A DNA stretch of 64,000 nucleotides, taken from Gemmatimonas sp. Its GTDB lineage: Bacteria; Gemmatimonadota; Gemmatimonadetes; Gemmatimonadales; Gemmatimonadaceae. Shown piece after piece: positions 49,786-58,819 of the stretch (positions are counted from its first letter, which is position 1; every line of letters starts with the position of its first letter). The notes beneath the pieces are model-generated. The model had not been told where the DNA came from, searched no databases, and worked only from the letters and a program-made list of their open reading frames with translations. The DNA is taken from the NCBI GenBank assembly GCA_011390885.1, contig JAABRO010000007.1, positions 1-64,000 on the forward strand, given 5' to 3'. Both the position numbers and the translations under genes were made by a program.

Positions 49786-51108
49786 ATGCGACTTCGTCTC
49801 CCGCTCCCGGCCGCGTTCGCGGCACTCTGCCTGGTTCCGCTGGCCGTCGCGACGGGCCACACCCAGGCAGCTCCTGCACCCTCGCCGCTGGTGCGCGCGG
49901 TCGACGCCCGGCTGCCCGCCGTGATGCCCAAGGTGGTGGCCTGGCGCCGCGACATTCACGAGCACCCCGAGCTCAGCTTCGAGGAAACGCGCACCGCGGC
50001 GCTCGTGGCCGAACACCTGCGCAGTCTCGGCATCGAAGTGCAGACCAACGTCGGCCGGACCGGCGTGGTGGGCATCCTGCGCGGCGGCCGCCCCGGCCCC
50101 GTGGTGGCGCTGCGCGCCGACATGGACGGGCTCCCGGTCACCGAACAGGTCGACCTGCCGTTCCGGAGCCGCGCCACCGCGCAGTGGCAGGGCGCGACGG
50201 TGGGCGTGATGCACGCCTGCGGGCACGACAATCATGTCGCCATCCTCATGGGCGTGGCCGAAGTGCTGGCGGGCATGAAGGCCACGCTCCCGGGCACCGT
50301 AAAGTTCATCTTCCAGCCGGCTGAAGAGGGACTCGGCGGTGCCAAGGCCATGGTGGACGACGGCGTGCTGCGCGATCCGGTGCCCGACGCGGTGTTCGGT
50401 CTGCACGTGTGGCCGTCTCCGGTGGGATCGATCGGCCTGCGCGCCGGCCCGCTCATGGCCGCGTCCGGCAACTTCTCGATCGTGGTCAAGGGACGGCAGA
50501 CACACGGCTCGCAGCCCTGGTCGGGTGTGGACCCGATCGTCGTGTCGTCGCAGGTGATCATGGGGCTGCAGACCATCGTGTCGCGCCAGGTGAACATCTC
50601 CACGCTGCCGGCCGTGCTCACGGTGGGGCAGATCCAGGGTGGGAACCGCAGCAACATCATTCCCGACAGCGTGGTGATGGTGGGCACCCTACGCACCTTC
50701 GACGACGCCATGCGCCGCGACATCGCCGCTCGCATCACGCGCACGGCCCAGGAGATCGCGAAGTCCGCCGGTGCGACCGCCACCGTGACGGTGGACCCGA
50801 GCGGCATGGTGCTCGCCAACGACACCTCGCTCACCGAGCGCATGCTCCCGACGCTCCGCCGCGCGGCGGGCGAGGCCGGCGTGCAGTTCATCAACCCGAT
50901 CATGGCATCGGAAGACTTCCCGGAGTTCACGCGCGACATCCCCAGCGTGTTCTTCTTCCTCGGCATCGTGCCCAAGGGGCAGGATCCGGCCACCGCGCCG
51001 CCGAACCACTCCCCGCTCTTCTTCGCCGATGAGGGTGCGCTCGAGCCCGGCGTGCGTTCGCTCGCCCAACTCGCCGTCGACTTTCTCGCCGGTGGGGCGA
51101 AGCGATGA
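49786..51108 (+). CDS. M20 family amidohydrolase (secreted)
   Basis: 440 residues. Signal peptide (1-27, ending HTQA). Two-zinc amidohydrolase of the IAA-amino-acid/hippurate hydrolase type: HEHPELSFEE, RADMDGLP, HACGHDNHVAILMG, EEGLGGAKAM, and IMASEDFPEF as ligand-bearing stretches, with the dimerisation domain between (about 200-320). It would remove acyl groups from amino acids or peptides exported by or released near the cell. Start and stop overlap the M28 gene (ATGA). Confidence 0.92.
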   Translation: MRLRLPLPAAFAALCLVPLAVATGHTQAAPAPSPLVRAVDARLPAVMPKVVAWRRDIHEHPELSFEETRTAALVAEHLRSLGIEVQTNVGRTGVVGILRGGRPGPVVALRADMDGLPVTEQVDLPFRSRATAQWQGATVGVMHACGHDNHVAILMGVAEVLAGMKATLPGTVKFIFQPAEEGLGGAKAMVDDGVLRDPVPDAVFGLHVWPSPVGSIGLRAGPLMAASGNFSIVVKGRQTHGSQPWSGVDPIVVSSQVIMGLQTIVSRQVNISTLPAVLTVGQIQGGNRSNIIPDSVVMVGTLRTFDDAMRRDIAARITRTAQEIAKSAGATATVTVDPSGMVLANDTSLTERMLPTLRRAAGEAGVQFINPIMASEDFPEFTRDIPSVFFFLGIVPKGQDPATAPPNHSPLFFADEGALEPGVRSLAQLAVDFLAGGAKR

Positions 51109-52838
51109 CGCGTCCCCGTCGGTCGCCCATCCGTCGTTTCCACGCTTCGTCCTGCGCCATGCCCCGCACTCTCACGCTCTCCACCGTCGCCGCACTGCTC
51201 ATCGCCACGCCGCTGTCGGCACAGGTCGTGTGGCCCGATGAGGGGCCGCGCACGTGGGCGCCCCGCCCCACCGAGCCGGCGATCACCGCGAACGACCTGC
51301 GCACCCGCCTCTACCAGTTCGCCGACGACTCCATGATGGGGCGCGAGGCTGGCACGCTCGGCAACATCATGGCCACGGATTACATCGCGGCCGAGTTCAA
51401 GCGTCTCGGGCTCGTTCCTGCTGGCGAGAACGGCACGTACTTCCAGAAGCTCGACTACGGACGGCAGGCGTTCGTGGCCAGCCGCACGCGCCTGAACGCC
51501 GGTCGCCGGCGGCTCGCCCCCGGCACCGACTTCGTGCCCCTCGCGCCCAACGCGGCGCTCGGCGTCACGGGCACCGTCGCTCTCGAGCGCGTGACGGCGA
51601 TCTTTGCCGGCCCCCTCGCGCAGGCGGCGCTCACACCGGACCAGATGCGCGGTCGCGCCGTGGTGTTCAACGGACTCCCCATGGGCAACCCGCCGGCACC
51701 GGCGATCGCCGCCGCGCGCGAGGCCGGCGCCGCGGTGCTCGTGTTCATCGCCGCCGACCTGCCGTCGACCGCGTTCAACGAGCGGCTCAGCATGCGCGTC
51801 ACCGTGCCCGGCACCATGGGCGCTGCGATCGTCACGCCAGCTGCCGCCGCGCAGCTCTTCGGTCAGCCGCTCGCCGCCCTCGCTGCGGGCACCGAGGGAC
51901 AGCCGCTCACCGGCAGCTGGAGCTACACCTTCACCGAGCTCGAGCACCCGGTGCGCAACGTGCTCGCCATCCTCCCGGGCGGCGACGCCGCGCGCAAGGG
52001 ACAGTACGTGATCATCGGCGCGCACAGCGATCACGTGGGCATGGTGCGCGGCACCAACCCGCCCGAGCACGATTCGCTGCGCGCCTTCAACACGGTCATG
52101 CGACCGCAGGGCGCGAACGATCGCATCTCGATCGACGCCGTCACGCCGAAGCAGTGGGGCGAGATCAACGCGCTCATCGCGAAGGCGCGGAGCATCCGGC
52201 CCGCGCGTCCCGACACCGTGAACAACGGCGCCGACGACGACGGCAGCGGCACCGTGGTCATGCTCGAGATCGCCGAACGCATGGCCACCGGCCCGCGGCC
52301 GGCGCGCTCGATCCTGTTCCACTCCCACGCCGCCGAGGAGAAGGGGCTGCTCGGCTCCGCGTGGTGGACGGCGCACCCCACGGTGCCGCTCGACTCGGTC
52401 GTCGCCGCGCACAACATGGACATGCTCGGCAAGGGGCGTGTGACCGACGTGAAGTTCGGCGGTCCGCACACGGTGCAGATGCTCGGCTCGCGGCGCGTGT
52501 CACCGGAGTTCGGCGACATGATCGACTCGCTCAACGCCGTGCGCGACGAACCGATGGTGATCGACTACTCGTGGGACCGCACCAACCGGCTCAACCGCTT
52601 CTGCCGCAGCGACCAGGTGAGCTACATCCGCAAGGGCATTCCCACCACGTACTTCTCCACCGGCTACTCGCGCGACTACCACATGGCGACCGACGAGCCG
52701 CAGTACATCAACTACGACCTCAGCGCGCGCGTCGCGCGGTTCGTGCACGATGTCGCGCTCACGGCGGCCAACCGGCCGGAACGGCTGCCGGTGCTGCCGC
52801 GCGAGCAGCAGGACCCGGCGGCGCGCTGCGGCGGGTGA
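51105..52838 (+). CDS. M28 family zinc aminopeptidase (secreted)
   Basis: 577 residues from an ATG that overlaps the M20 stop by 4 bp; an internal ATG at 51159 gives a cleaner signal peptide (MPRTLTLSTVAALLIATP). A protease-associated (PA) domain (about 130-270) is followed by the M28 catalytic domain: GAHSDHVGM, GADDDGSGTV, HAAEEKGLLGS, NMDMLGK. An insert of ~50 residues separates the first His from the Asp. Removes N-terminal residues from peptides. Forms a coupled unit with the amidohydrolase. Confidence 0.92.
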   Translation: MTRPRRSPIRRFHASSCAMPRTLTLSTVAALLIATPLSAQVVWPDEGPRTWAPRPTEPAITANDLRTRLYQFADDSMMGREAGTLGNIMATDYIAAEFKRLGLVPAGENGTYFQKLDYGRQAFVASRTRLNAGRRRLAPGTDFVPLAPNAALGVTGTVALERVTAIFAGPLAQAALTPDQMRGRAVVFNGLPMGNPPAPAIAAAREAGAAVLVFIAADLPSTAFNERLSMRVTVPGTMGAAIVTPAAAAQLFGQPLAALAAGTEGQPLTGSWSYTFTELEHPVRNVLAILPGGDAARKGQYVIIGAHSDHVGMVRGTNPPEHDSLRAFNTVMRPQGANDRISIDAVTPKQWGEINALIAKARSIRPARPDTVNNGADDDGSGTVVMLEIAERMATGPRPARSILFHSHAAEEKGLLGSAWWTAHPTVPLDSVVAAHNMDMLGKGRVTDVKFGGPHTVQMLGSRRVSPEFGDMIDSLNAVRDEPMVIDYSWDRTNRLNRFCRSDQVSYIRKGIPTTYFSTGYSRDYHMATDEPQYINYDLSARVARFVHDVALTAANRPERLPVLPREQQDPAARCGG

Positions 52839-52931
52839 TCACGGCACTGGGTGCATGACGAACGGGGCCGGGCATCGCCGCCCGGCCCCGCGTCGCCCTC
52901 CCCGATGGCCTGACCGCTGGTGCGGCGCGCG

Positions 52932-54353
52932 CTACACCAGCGCCAGCGCCATGCCCGCGAAGCCGACCAGCATCACGAGCAGCACCCCCGGCACCGCGAA
53001 GCGCAGCCAGCGCGGAAAGGGCACGCGGGCGGCCAGCAGCATGGCCAGCAGCGCGCCATTGGTGGGCACCACCAGGTCCATGGGCGGTCCACCGGTCTGG
53101 TACGCGAGCACGGCCACTTCGCGCGAGAAGCCGAGCAGGTCGGCGAGCGGGGCCATGATGGGCATGACCAGGGCGGCATGACCGCTGTTCGACGCCACAG
53201 GCAGGTGCAGCAGCGCGTGGATCGGCACCATCAACCCGGCGGCCAGCAGGCCGGGCGCATGCTCGAGCGGCGTGGCCAGCCCGTGCACGATGGTATCGAT
53301 CACCTTCCCATCCTCGAGCACCACCGAGATCGCGCGCGCCACACCCACGAACAGGCCGGCAGAGAGCATGGCGTCCATGCCGCGCAGGTAGGTCACCGTC
53401 GTGCCGCGCACGCCGAGCCTCGCCACGAGCCCGATCGCGAACGCCGCCACGAGGTAGATGGCCGAGAGTTCGTTGAAGCCCCAGTCGAAGCGCAGCACAC
53501 CCACCAGGTAGGGTGCGAAGGGCACGATCGCGAGCAGCAGCAACACAGCGTCGCGGCGCGTCGCTGGTGCCGGGACGGTGACAGGCGTCGCCGCATCGCG
53601 CACGCCCGTGCCTTTCGCATCGTCGTCTCGCGTGGTCACGTCCCGCGATGCCGTCGCCGTCCACACATCATGCCGCAGTTGCGACAGCGTCCACGCGATC
53701 CACACGGAGACCGCCACGACCGTCACCAGCAGGCGCACGCCAGCCCCGGCCGACGCCGGCAGTTCGGCGAACCGATTGGCGATCCCCGACGCGAAGGGAT
53801 TCGTGGGGCCGAACGCCGCGCCCACGATCGCCGCGCCCGCGCTCATCGCGATCGCGGTGACCGGACCGAATCCCAACCCTCGGCTCAGCACGAGCAGCAC
53901 CGGCACGAGCGCGATGATCTCCTCGAACAGGTTCACGAGCGCGCCGAGCGTGGCGAAGGCCAGCGAGATCACCACGATCACGAGGCGCGGACGACGGGTC
54001 CGCCCCACGAGCCCACCCACGAGGCGCCCCAGCGCGCCGGTCTGCTCGAGCAGCACGAACGCCCCGCCGACGAAGAGCACCACCACCACCACGTCGGCAC
54101 CAATCACGATGCCACGCGGCACCGCGAGCACCGCCTGCGCGAGCCCCACGGGCGCGACCTCGACGGGGTGCCACGTGCCGGGCACGACGAGCGCGCGCGA
54201 CGACCCGGGGATCGGGCGACGTTCGTATTCACCCGCCGGCAGCAGCCACGTGAGCAGCGCGGCCACGAGCACACCGCCGAGCAGCAGCACCATCGGGTGC
54301 GGAAAGCGTGACGCCCGCGGCGCGGGGGTGTCCGGCGGCTCGAACTGAGGCAT
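52932..54353 (-). CDS. YfcC-family membrane transporter
   Basis: 473 residues, about 12 membrane helices, with the YfcC/DcuC-type opening (PHPMVLLLGGVLVAALLTWLLP, AGEYERR) and two re-entrant regions (GPTNPFASGIANRF and LPVASNSGHAALVMPIMAPL). The family is related to C4-dicarboxylate and basic-amino-acid carriers. A cytoplasmic loop (about 215-255) is long and charged. It could import products of the neighbouring secreted peptidases; this is inference. The internal ATG at 54353 is used; the longer frame is Arg/Pro-rich and not conserved-looking. Confidence 0.85.
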   Translation of the reverse strand: MPQFEPPDTPAPRASRFPHPMVLLLGGVLVAALLTWLLPAGEYERRPIPGSSRALVVPGTWHPVEVAPVGLAQAVLAVPRGIVIGADVVVVVLFVGGAFVLLEQTGALGRLVGGLVGRTRRPRLVIVVISLAFATLGALVNLFEEIIALVPVLLVLSRGLGFGPVTAIAMSAGAAIVGAAFGPTNPFASGIANRFAELPASAGAGVRLLVTVVAVSVWIAWTLSQLRHDVWTATASRDVTTRDDDAKGTGVRDAATPVTVPAPATRRDAVLLLLAIVPFAPYLVGVLRFDWGFNELSAIYLVAAFAIGLVARLGVRGTTVTYLRGMDAMLSAGLFVGVARAISVVLEDGKVIDTIVHGLATPLEHAPGLLAAGLMVPIHALLHLPVASNSGHAALVMPIMAPLADLLGFSREVAVLAYQTGGPPMDLVVPTNGALLAMLLAARVPFPRWLRFAVPGVLLVMLVGFAGMALALV

Positions 54354-54613
54354 GTCCGGTGTCCGAAAGACGGAGGGACGGCGTCGGGGAGGAGGAGGAC
54401 GCGTGCCAGGGAGGCGGGACCACCCGGACGCCGCGAACTTCGTGCCCTGCGGGATCCTTCGCCAGTGCAAAGGGCGCACGCGGCTCGACGCGCCGCACGC
54501 GTCGAGCGGTCATCGTCCGCCGGACCTCGACTTGTGGCCGGTGCCGGGAGGCGAGAGCTTCGAACGGTCACACTCGGTGGCCCGTACCCCGATGTCGGGA
54601 GGTCGTCCTGCTC

Positions 54614-56767
54614 ATGCGTCCACGCACTCGCCACGCGCCGCCTCACCCGCCGCGCCGCGCGCGACACCGCGCGTCCCTGCAGCCGCTCGCGAATCCGACG
54701 CGTGCGCTCGCCCTGACGTGCACCGCGCTCGCGGCCGCCGCGCTGGCCTGCACCGCGCCCCCGCCGCCACCCGACGCCAGCAGCGCGCGCAACCTGCCGC
54801 TTGCCAGTGCGAGCGACCTGCGCACTGCCGCGGGCACGATGCGAGGCGACACCCTCGTGATCGAACTCGACGTGGTGGACGTGGCCTGGACACCGCGCGC
54901 CGACGACGGCCCGCGCGTGGCGACGCGCATCCTCGTGGAGCGCGGCCGCACGCCCACGGTGCCCGGGCCGCTGATCCGCCTCGCCGTGGGCACGCCGCTG
55001 CGCCTGTCAGTGCGCAACACCACCGGCGAGTTCGTGGAACTCGGCAGCGCGCTCGACTCGGGTACGGTCTTCGGCGTGCAGTCGATCGGCCTGGCGCCGG
55101 GCGCGTCGCACGAGGCGCGATGGACGCCGTCAGTGCCGGTGACCTCGGCCTATGCGCTGAGCGGCGAGAGTGGACTGCCGGGCGCGTCCGCTGGCGCGAT
55201 CGTGGTCGATCCGGGTGGCACGGCGCCACACCCCGACGAACGCATCCTGCTGCTCTCGGCGTGGGGCTCGCGCGCCGAACCCACCTCGCTCGACCCGGCC
55301 TTCTCGTGGAAGATGCTCGTGAACGGACGCTCGTGGCCGTACACCGAGCGCTTCGACTTCACTGTGGGGGACACGGTGCGCTGGCGCGTGATCAACGCCG
55401 GCACCGAGTGGCATCCGATGCACCTGCACGGCTTCTACTTCCGCGTCACCTCGGCCGGCGACCTGCGCGCCGACACGCTGTACGACCCCGCCACGCGCCC
55501 CGAGGTGGTCACGCACGCGCTGGCGCCCAACGGTGCGATGACGCTCGTGTGGACGCCGAGCACGCCGGGCAACTGGTTGTTCCACTGTCACCTCTTGCGG
55601 CACTCCGGCGAAACGCAGCGCTTCGTGGCCGATGCGACGCATGACGCCCACGGCGGCGATGATGCCGTGCCGGCGATGGACGACGCCATGGCGGGGATGA
55701 TCACCGGCATCACCGTCCATCCGCCGGCGGACTACGTCGCCTCGGCGTTCGTGCCGGCACGCCGTCTCGACCTCTGGACGGCACGGACCGCCAACGCGTA
55801 CGGTGACGCGCCGCGACTCGGCTTCGCGCTGCAGCAGGACGACGCGCCACCGCGCGCGGACTCAGCACCCACGCTCAGCAGCCTGCTCGTGCTCACACAG
55901 CACGAGCCCGTCGAGATCGCGGTGCACAACCGCCTCGACACCCCGCTCGCGCTGCACTGGCACGGCCTCGAACTCGAGAGCACCTATGACGGCGTCGGCC
56001 ACTGGAGCGGCATGCCCGGCATGCCGCGACCGCCGATTCCCGCCGGCGACTCGCTCTCGGTGCATCTCGCGCCACCGCGCGCGGGCACGTTCATCTACCA
56101 CACGCATGGCGAGGAGGGCTTCCAGCTCTCGCAAGGACTGTACGGTCCGCTGCTCGTGCTGCCGCCCGGCGAGCCGTACGACCCCGAACGCGATCGCGTC
56201 TACGTGCTGGGCCAGGGCGGTGCCGTGCGCGATGCGGATCCAGCGGTGAACGGCCTGCGCGAGCCGCCGCCGGAACGCTTCGCGTCGGGCACCACATATC
56301 GGTTGCGCTTCATCCAGATCGGTGCGGACGAGGCGAAGGTCGTCTCGCTGTTGCACGACGGCGAACCCGTCACCTGGCGCGCGCTCGCCAAGGACGGGGC
56401 CGATCTGCCTGTCGCCATGCAGGTGGACCGCGCCGCCACGTTCCGCGCCGACGTGGGGGAAACGCTCGACTTCGCCTGGACGCCGCCAGCCGACGGTGCG
56501 TACCAGCTCGTGGTGCGCACGCTCAACTACCCGATCGCCTTCGACCGCGGCCCGACGCAGACGATCGCCTTCGCGGTCGGCGATGTGAGCGAGTCCACCA
56601 TCGCCGAGGCGCACGAAGGCTTCGATGGCGTGATGTCGCTCGAGACGATCGACACGCTCATGCGCCTCGCGTTCATCGCCGCGCTGCTGCTCCTGCTCAC
56701 GGCCGTGACGTGGATCGGCCTGCGGCTCGCGCGCCGATTCACCTGGGGACGAATGTCTCGCGCATGA
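54614..56767 (+). CDS. Four-domain multicopper oxidase with permuted copper motifs
   Basis: 717 residues, lipoprotein-like signal (LAAAALACT) and a C-terminal membrane helix (about 690-708). Four cupredoxin-like domains are visible. Domain 1 has no copper ligands. Domain 2 has HPMHLHG (H267, H270, H272) and HCHLLRH (H324-C325-H326, H330), which belong to the last domain of ordinary enzymes. Domain 3 has LHWHG (H448, H450) and YHTHGEEGF (H496, H498), which belong to the first domain. Domain 4 has no ligands. All eight trinuclear histidines and the type 1 Cys are thus present, but in the order III-IV-I-II. The axial type 1 position is Gln335 rather than Met/Leu. Oxidase of metals or phenols, probably extracytoplasmic and membrane-tethered. 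The last 29 bp overlap the convergent gene. Confidence 0.88.
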   Translation: MRPRTRHAPPHPPRRARHRASLQPLANPTRALALTCTALAAAALACTAPPPPPDASSARNLPLASASDLRTAAGTMRGDTLVIELDVVDVAWTPRADDGPRVATRILVERGRTPTVPGPLIRLAVGTPLRLSVRNTTGEFVELGSALDSGTVFGVQSIGLAPGASHEARWTPSVPVTSAYALSGESGLPGASAGAIVVDPGGTAPHPDERILLLSAWGSRAEPTSLDPAFSWKMLVNGRSWPYTERFDFTVGDTVRWRVINAGTEWHPMHLHGFYFRVTSAGDLRADTLYDPATRPEVVTHALAPNGAMTLVWTPSTPGNWLFHCHLLRHSGETQRFVADATHDAHGGDDAVPAMDDAMAGMITGITVHPPADYVASAFVPARRLDLWTARTANAYGDAPRLGFALQQDDAPPRADSAPTLSSLLVLTQHEPVEIAVHNRLDTPLALHWHGLELESTYDGVGHWSGMPGMPRPPIPAGDSLSVHLAPPRAGTFIYHTHGEEGFQLSQGLYGPLLVLPPGEPYDPERDRVYVLGQGGAVRDADPAVNGLREPPPERFASGTTYRLRFIQIGADEAKVVSLLHDGEPVTWRALAKDGADLPVAMQVDRAATFRADVGETLDFAWTPPADGAYQLVVRTLNYPIAFDRGPTQTIAFAVGDVSESTIAEAHEGFDGVMSLETIDTLMRLAFIAALLLLLTAVTWIGLRLARRFTWGRMSRA

Positions 56768-57125
56768 TGCGCCACCCGACCGGCGTGAGCGCCCACTCGG
56801 CCGTGTAGCGTCCGCGCTGCGCGATGGGGCCGGCGCGCGACTGCCACCGGCCCACCCACTGTCCCGCCTCCATCGCCCGCGGCCCGGACACCGACACGGT
56901 GTCCGGCGTGCGCACGTATCCGCGAAACGCCGGGTCCGCCATCTGTTCCGCGAACGCTGCACGGTTTGCCTCCAGGCCGCGCAGCACGGGGCCGCCGGCC
57001 ACGGCTACGGTTACGTCCGGTGCCATGATCGCCACCACGCCCTCGGCGTCATGCGCCACGATCGCGGCGTTCGACTGGGCGCGCAGGGCGCGGATCGGCT
57101 CATCGGGGGCAGGCATGCACGACAT
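56739..57125 (-). CDS. NTF2-like (SnoaL/DUF4440) protein
   Basis: 128 residues from ATG 57125 (56739 is the stop end). Typical SnoaL-like/DUF4440 pattern: helix IRALRAQSNAAIVAHDAEGVVAIMAPDVTVAV, strand GLEANRAAFAEQ, and the terminal strands AQRGRYTAEWALTPVGWRIMRETF. Function unknown; such small domains are often ligand-binding or isomerases. The 3' end overlaps the multicopper oxidase gene by 29 bp. Longer upstream codons are Arg/Gly-rich and look untranslated. Confidence 0.78.
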   Translation of the reverse strand: MSCMPAPDEPIRALRAQSNAAIVAHDAEGVVAIMAPDVTVAVAGGPVLRGLEANRAAFAEQMADPAFRGYVRTPDTVSVSGPRAMEAGQWVGRWQSRAGPIAQRGRYTAEWALTPVGWRIMRETFVPR

Positions 57126-57349
57126 GCTACCCGCACCACCGCCTGCGGTCCAGCACGAATGGAAGCGTAGGACACGGCTTCCGCGGAACCCGCGTCCGAA
57201 CGCCGTTCTGTCACCGGTGACCGCGCGCCCATATGTTCCTGCTGCTCGGTCGAGCGCATGTCGCGCGCCGCGCGAGCTCCGGCGTCCTCGACGAAGCCGT
57301 CCGCATCGAACGCCACCACCAGACTCGCCACCGCCCTGGGACACACGAC

Positions 57350-58147
57350 ATGCCGTCCGAGTTGCTCTATCAGCAGTCGGAGTTCGCCATCGCCCTGATC
57401 CTGCTCGTGGTGCTCGCGGTGACGAGCGAGCTGGCCTATCGCGTCGGGCGGCGACAACGCAGGGCCAACAGCGAGCCGACCCGCGCCGAGATTCTCGGCA
57501 TCCACGCGGGCATCCTCGGGCTGCTGTCGCTGCTCCTCGGCTTCACGTTCTCCATGGCGCTGTCCCGCTTCGAGTTCCGCAAGGAGATGGTCGTCCTCGA
57601 ATCGAACGCCATCGGAACGGCGGCTCTGCGGGCGCAATTTCTGCCCGCGGTGAACGACAGCGCCACGCGCGCCCTGTTCCGGGATTACGTCGCCATCCGG
57701 CTGGAGTCCGTGCTCGAGTCGGAGCAGCAATCTGCGCAGCGACAGCAGTTGGACGAGCGGACCGCTGCCATCCAGCAGCGCCTCTGGATCATCGCACGGG
57801 CGGCGGCAGAGGCCGATCCGCGATCGGTCCCGCTTTCCCTGTTCGTCGAAGCCGTCAACGCGATGATCGACATCAAGTCCAGGCGCGACGTCGCCGTCGC
57901 CAATCACGTGCCGGAGGTGGTGCTCGTCTTCCTGCTGGCCATGTCGCTGCTCACGATCGGCGCGATCGGCTACGGCAACGGACTGGCGGGGGCGCGCAGT
58001 CCGTTGCCGACGCTTGCGTATGCCACGATCATCGTGCTGGTGGTGGTGCTCATCCTCGACCTCGACCGACCGCAGCACGGCATTGCGCGCGTCAGCCAGG
58101 CGAGCATGCAGCAGGTGGAGCGGGTGCTGTCCGCGTGGCCGAGGTGA
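57350..58147 (+). CDS. DUF4239 (bestrophin-like) membrane protein
   Basis: 265 residues. Helices at about 10-30, 48-70, 188-206 and 218-238; GILGLLSLLLGFTFSMALSRF followed by FEFRKEMVVLESNAIGTAALRA is the DUF4239 signature. The domain resembles bestrophin channels and is unassigned. TGGGA is the only candidate ribosome-binding site. It is convergent with the small membrane protein genes. Confidence 0.85.
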   Translation: MPSELLYQQSEFAIALILLVVLAVTSELAYRVGRRQRRANSEPTRAEILGIHAGILGLLSLLLGFTFSMALSRFEFRKEMVVLESNAIGTAALRAQFLPAVNDSATRALFRDYVAIRLESVLESEQQSAQRQQLDERTAAIQQRLWIIARAAAEADPRSVPLSLFVEAVNAMIDIKSRRDVAVANHVPEVVLVFLLAMSLLTIGAIGYGNGLAGARSPLPTLAYATIIVLVVVLILDLDRPQHGIARVSQASMQQVERVLSAWPR

Positions 58148-58159
58148 TCGCCCACCTCG
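58140..58159. terminator. Short hairpin across the DUF4239 stop codon
   Basis: CGAGGTG (58140-58146) pairs with CACCTCG (58153-58159), 7 bp with a 6-nt loop, between convergent genes. Weak evidence. Confidence 0.3.
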
Positions 58160-58171
58160 TCACGCGTGGTG

Positions 58172-58321
58172 CTACACGGCCCGACGACCGCTCACCAGCC
58201 GGAAGATCAGCATGACCAGCGCGATCACGAGCAGGACGTGGATGAGGTTGCCGGCGACGAAGCCGCCGAAGAAACCGAGGGCCCAGAGCACGACGAGAAT
58301 GATGATCAGCGTGGACAGCAT
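58172..58321 (-). CDS. Tiny lmo0937-family membrane protein
   Basis: 49 residues, two hydrophobic helices: LSTLIIILVVLWALGFFGG and LIHVLLVIALVMLIFRL, closing with SGRR. This matches the widespread lmo0937-type small membrane proteins (helix-VLWLLG-GGxIHxLLVIAxVxxLxRLxxG), which have no known function and are often stress-induced. AGGAGC precedes the ATG by 6 nt. Confidence 0.8.
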   Translation of the reverse strand: MLSTLIIILVVLWALGFFGGFVAGNLIHVLLVIALVMLIFRLVSGRRAV

Positions 58322-58353
58322 GCAAAGCTCCTGAGGAGGAAGGACGAAAAGGG

Positions 58354-58578
58354 TCAGCGCGACCGGGTCAGGCCACCGGCGATCAGGACCACGCCCAAGG
58401 CGAGTCCGAGGCCGCCGACCCAGGGGCGAATGGGGTGCTGTTCTTCGGCGCTGATGGTCAGCCCGCCAACGTCGATCACGTCGCGGCTGGAGGTGAAGGA
58501 GCCGCCCTTGAGCAGGACGTAGCCGCCACCGAGTGCGAGGAGGGCACCGAGAGCGATGGACAGCGTGCGAGCGTTCAT
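58354..58578 (-). CDS. DUF3185-like small membrane protein
   Basis: 74 residues from ATG 58578. Two hydrophobic helices (about 5-22 and 52-70) flank a conserved-looking loop SSRDVIDVGGLTISAEE, the pattern of DUF3185. Function unknown. It is 32 bp upstream of the tiny membrane protein gene on the same strand, so they probably share an operon. Confidence 0.68.
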   Translation of the reverse strand: MNARTLSIALGALLALGGGYVLLKGGSFTSSRDVIDVGGLTISAEEQHPIRPWVGGLGLALGVVLIAGGLTRSR

Positions 58579-58703
58579 GGGACCGATCCGTTGACGTCGA
58601 GGGAAATGCCTCTTCACAGAGAGTACGTCCCCATGAACGCCGTACCTATCGGCCGAACGGCTGACTGATGCGCGCGCGCAACGCCTGCGTGGTGGGGCGC
58701 GTG

Positions 58704-58737
58704 CCTCACCCGAAGGAACTACGTCCTTCGGGCGAGG
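58704..58737 (-). terminator. Hairpin after the NarL-type regulator gene
   Basis: Arms 58704-58717 and 58724-58737 pair over 14 bp. On the + strand there is one A/C mismatch, which on the - strand transcript becomes a G-U pair, so the structure is best on the strand of the regulator, 83 bp past its stop. Confidence 0.55.
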
Positions 58738-58819
58738 TGGCGCCGGTCACAGGGAAGGACGGCGTCGGGCAGCGACGCGGGCCGGTCAGTGGCACGGCAC
58801 CGGCGCTCACCCATGGGGA

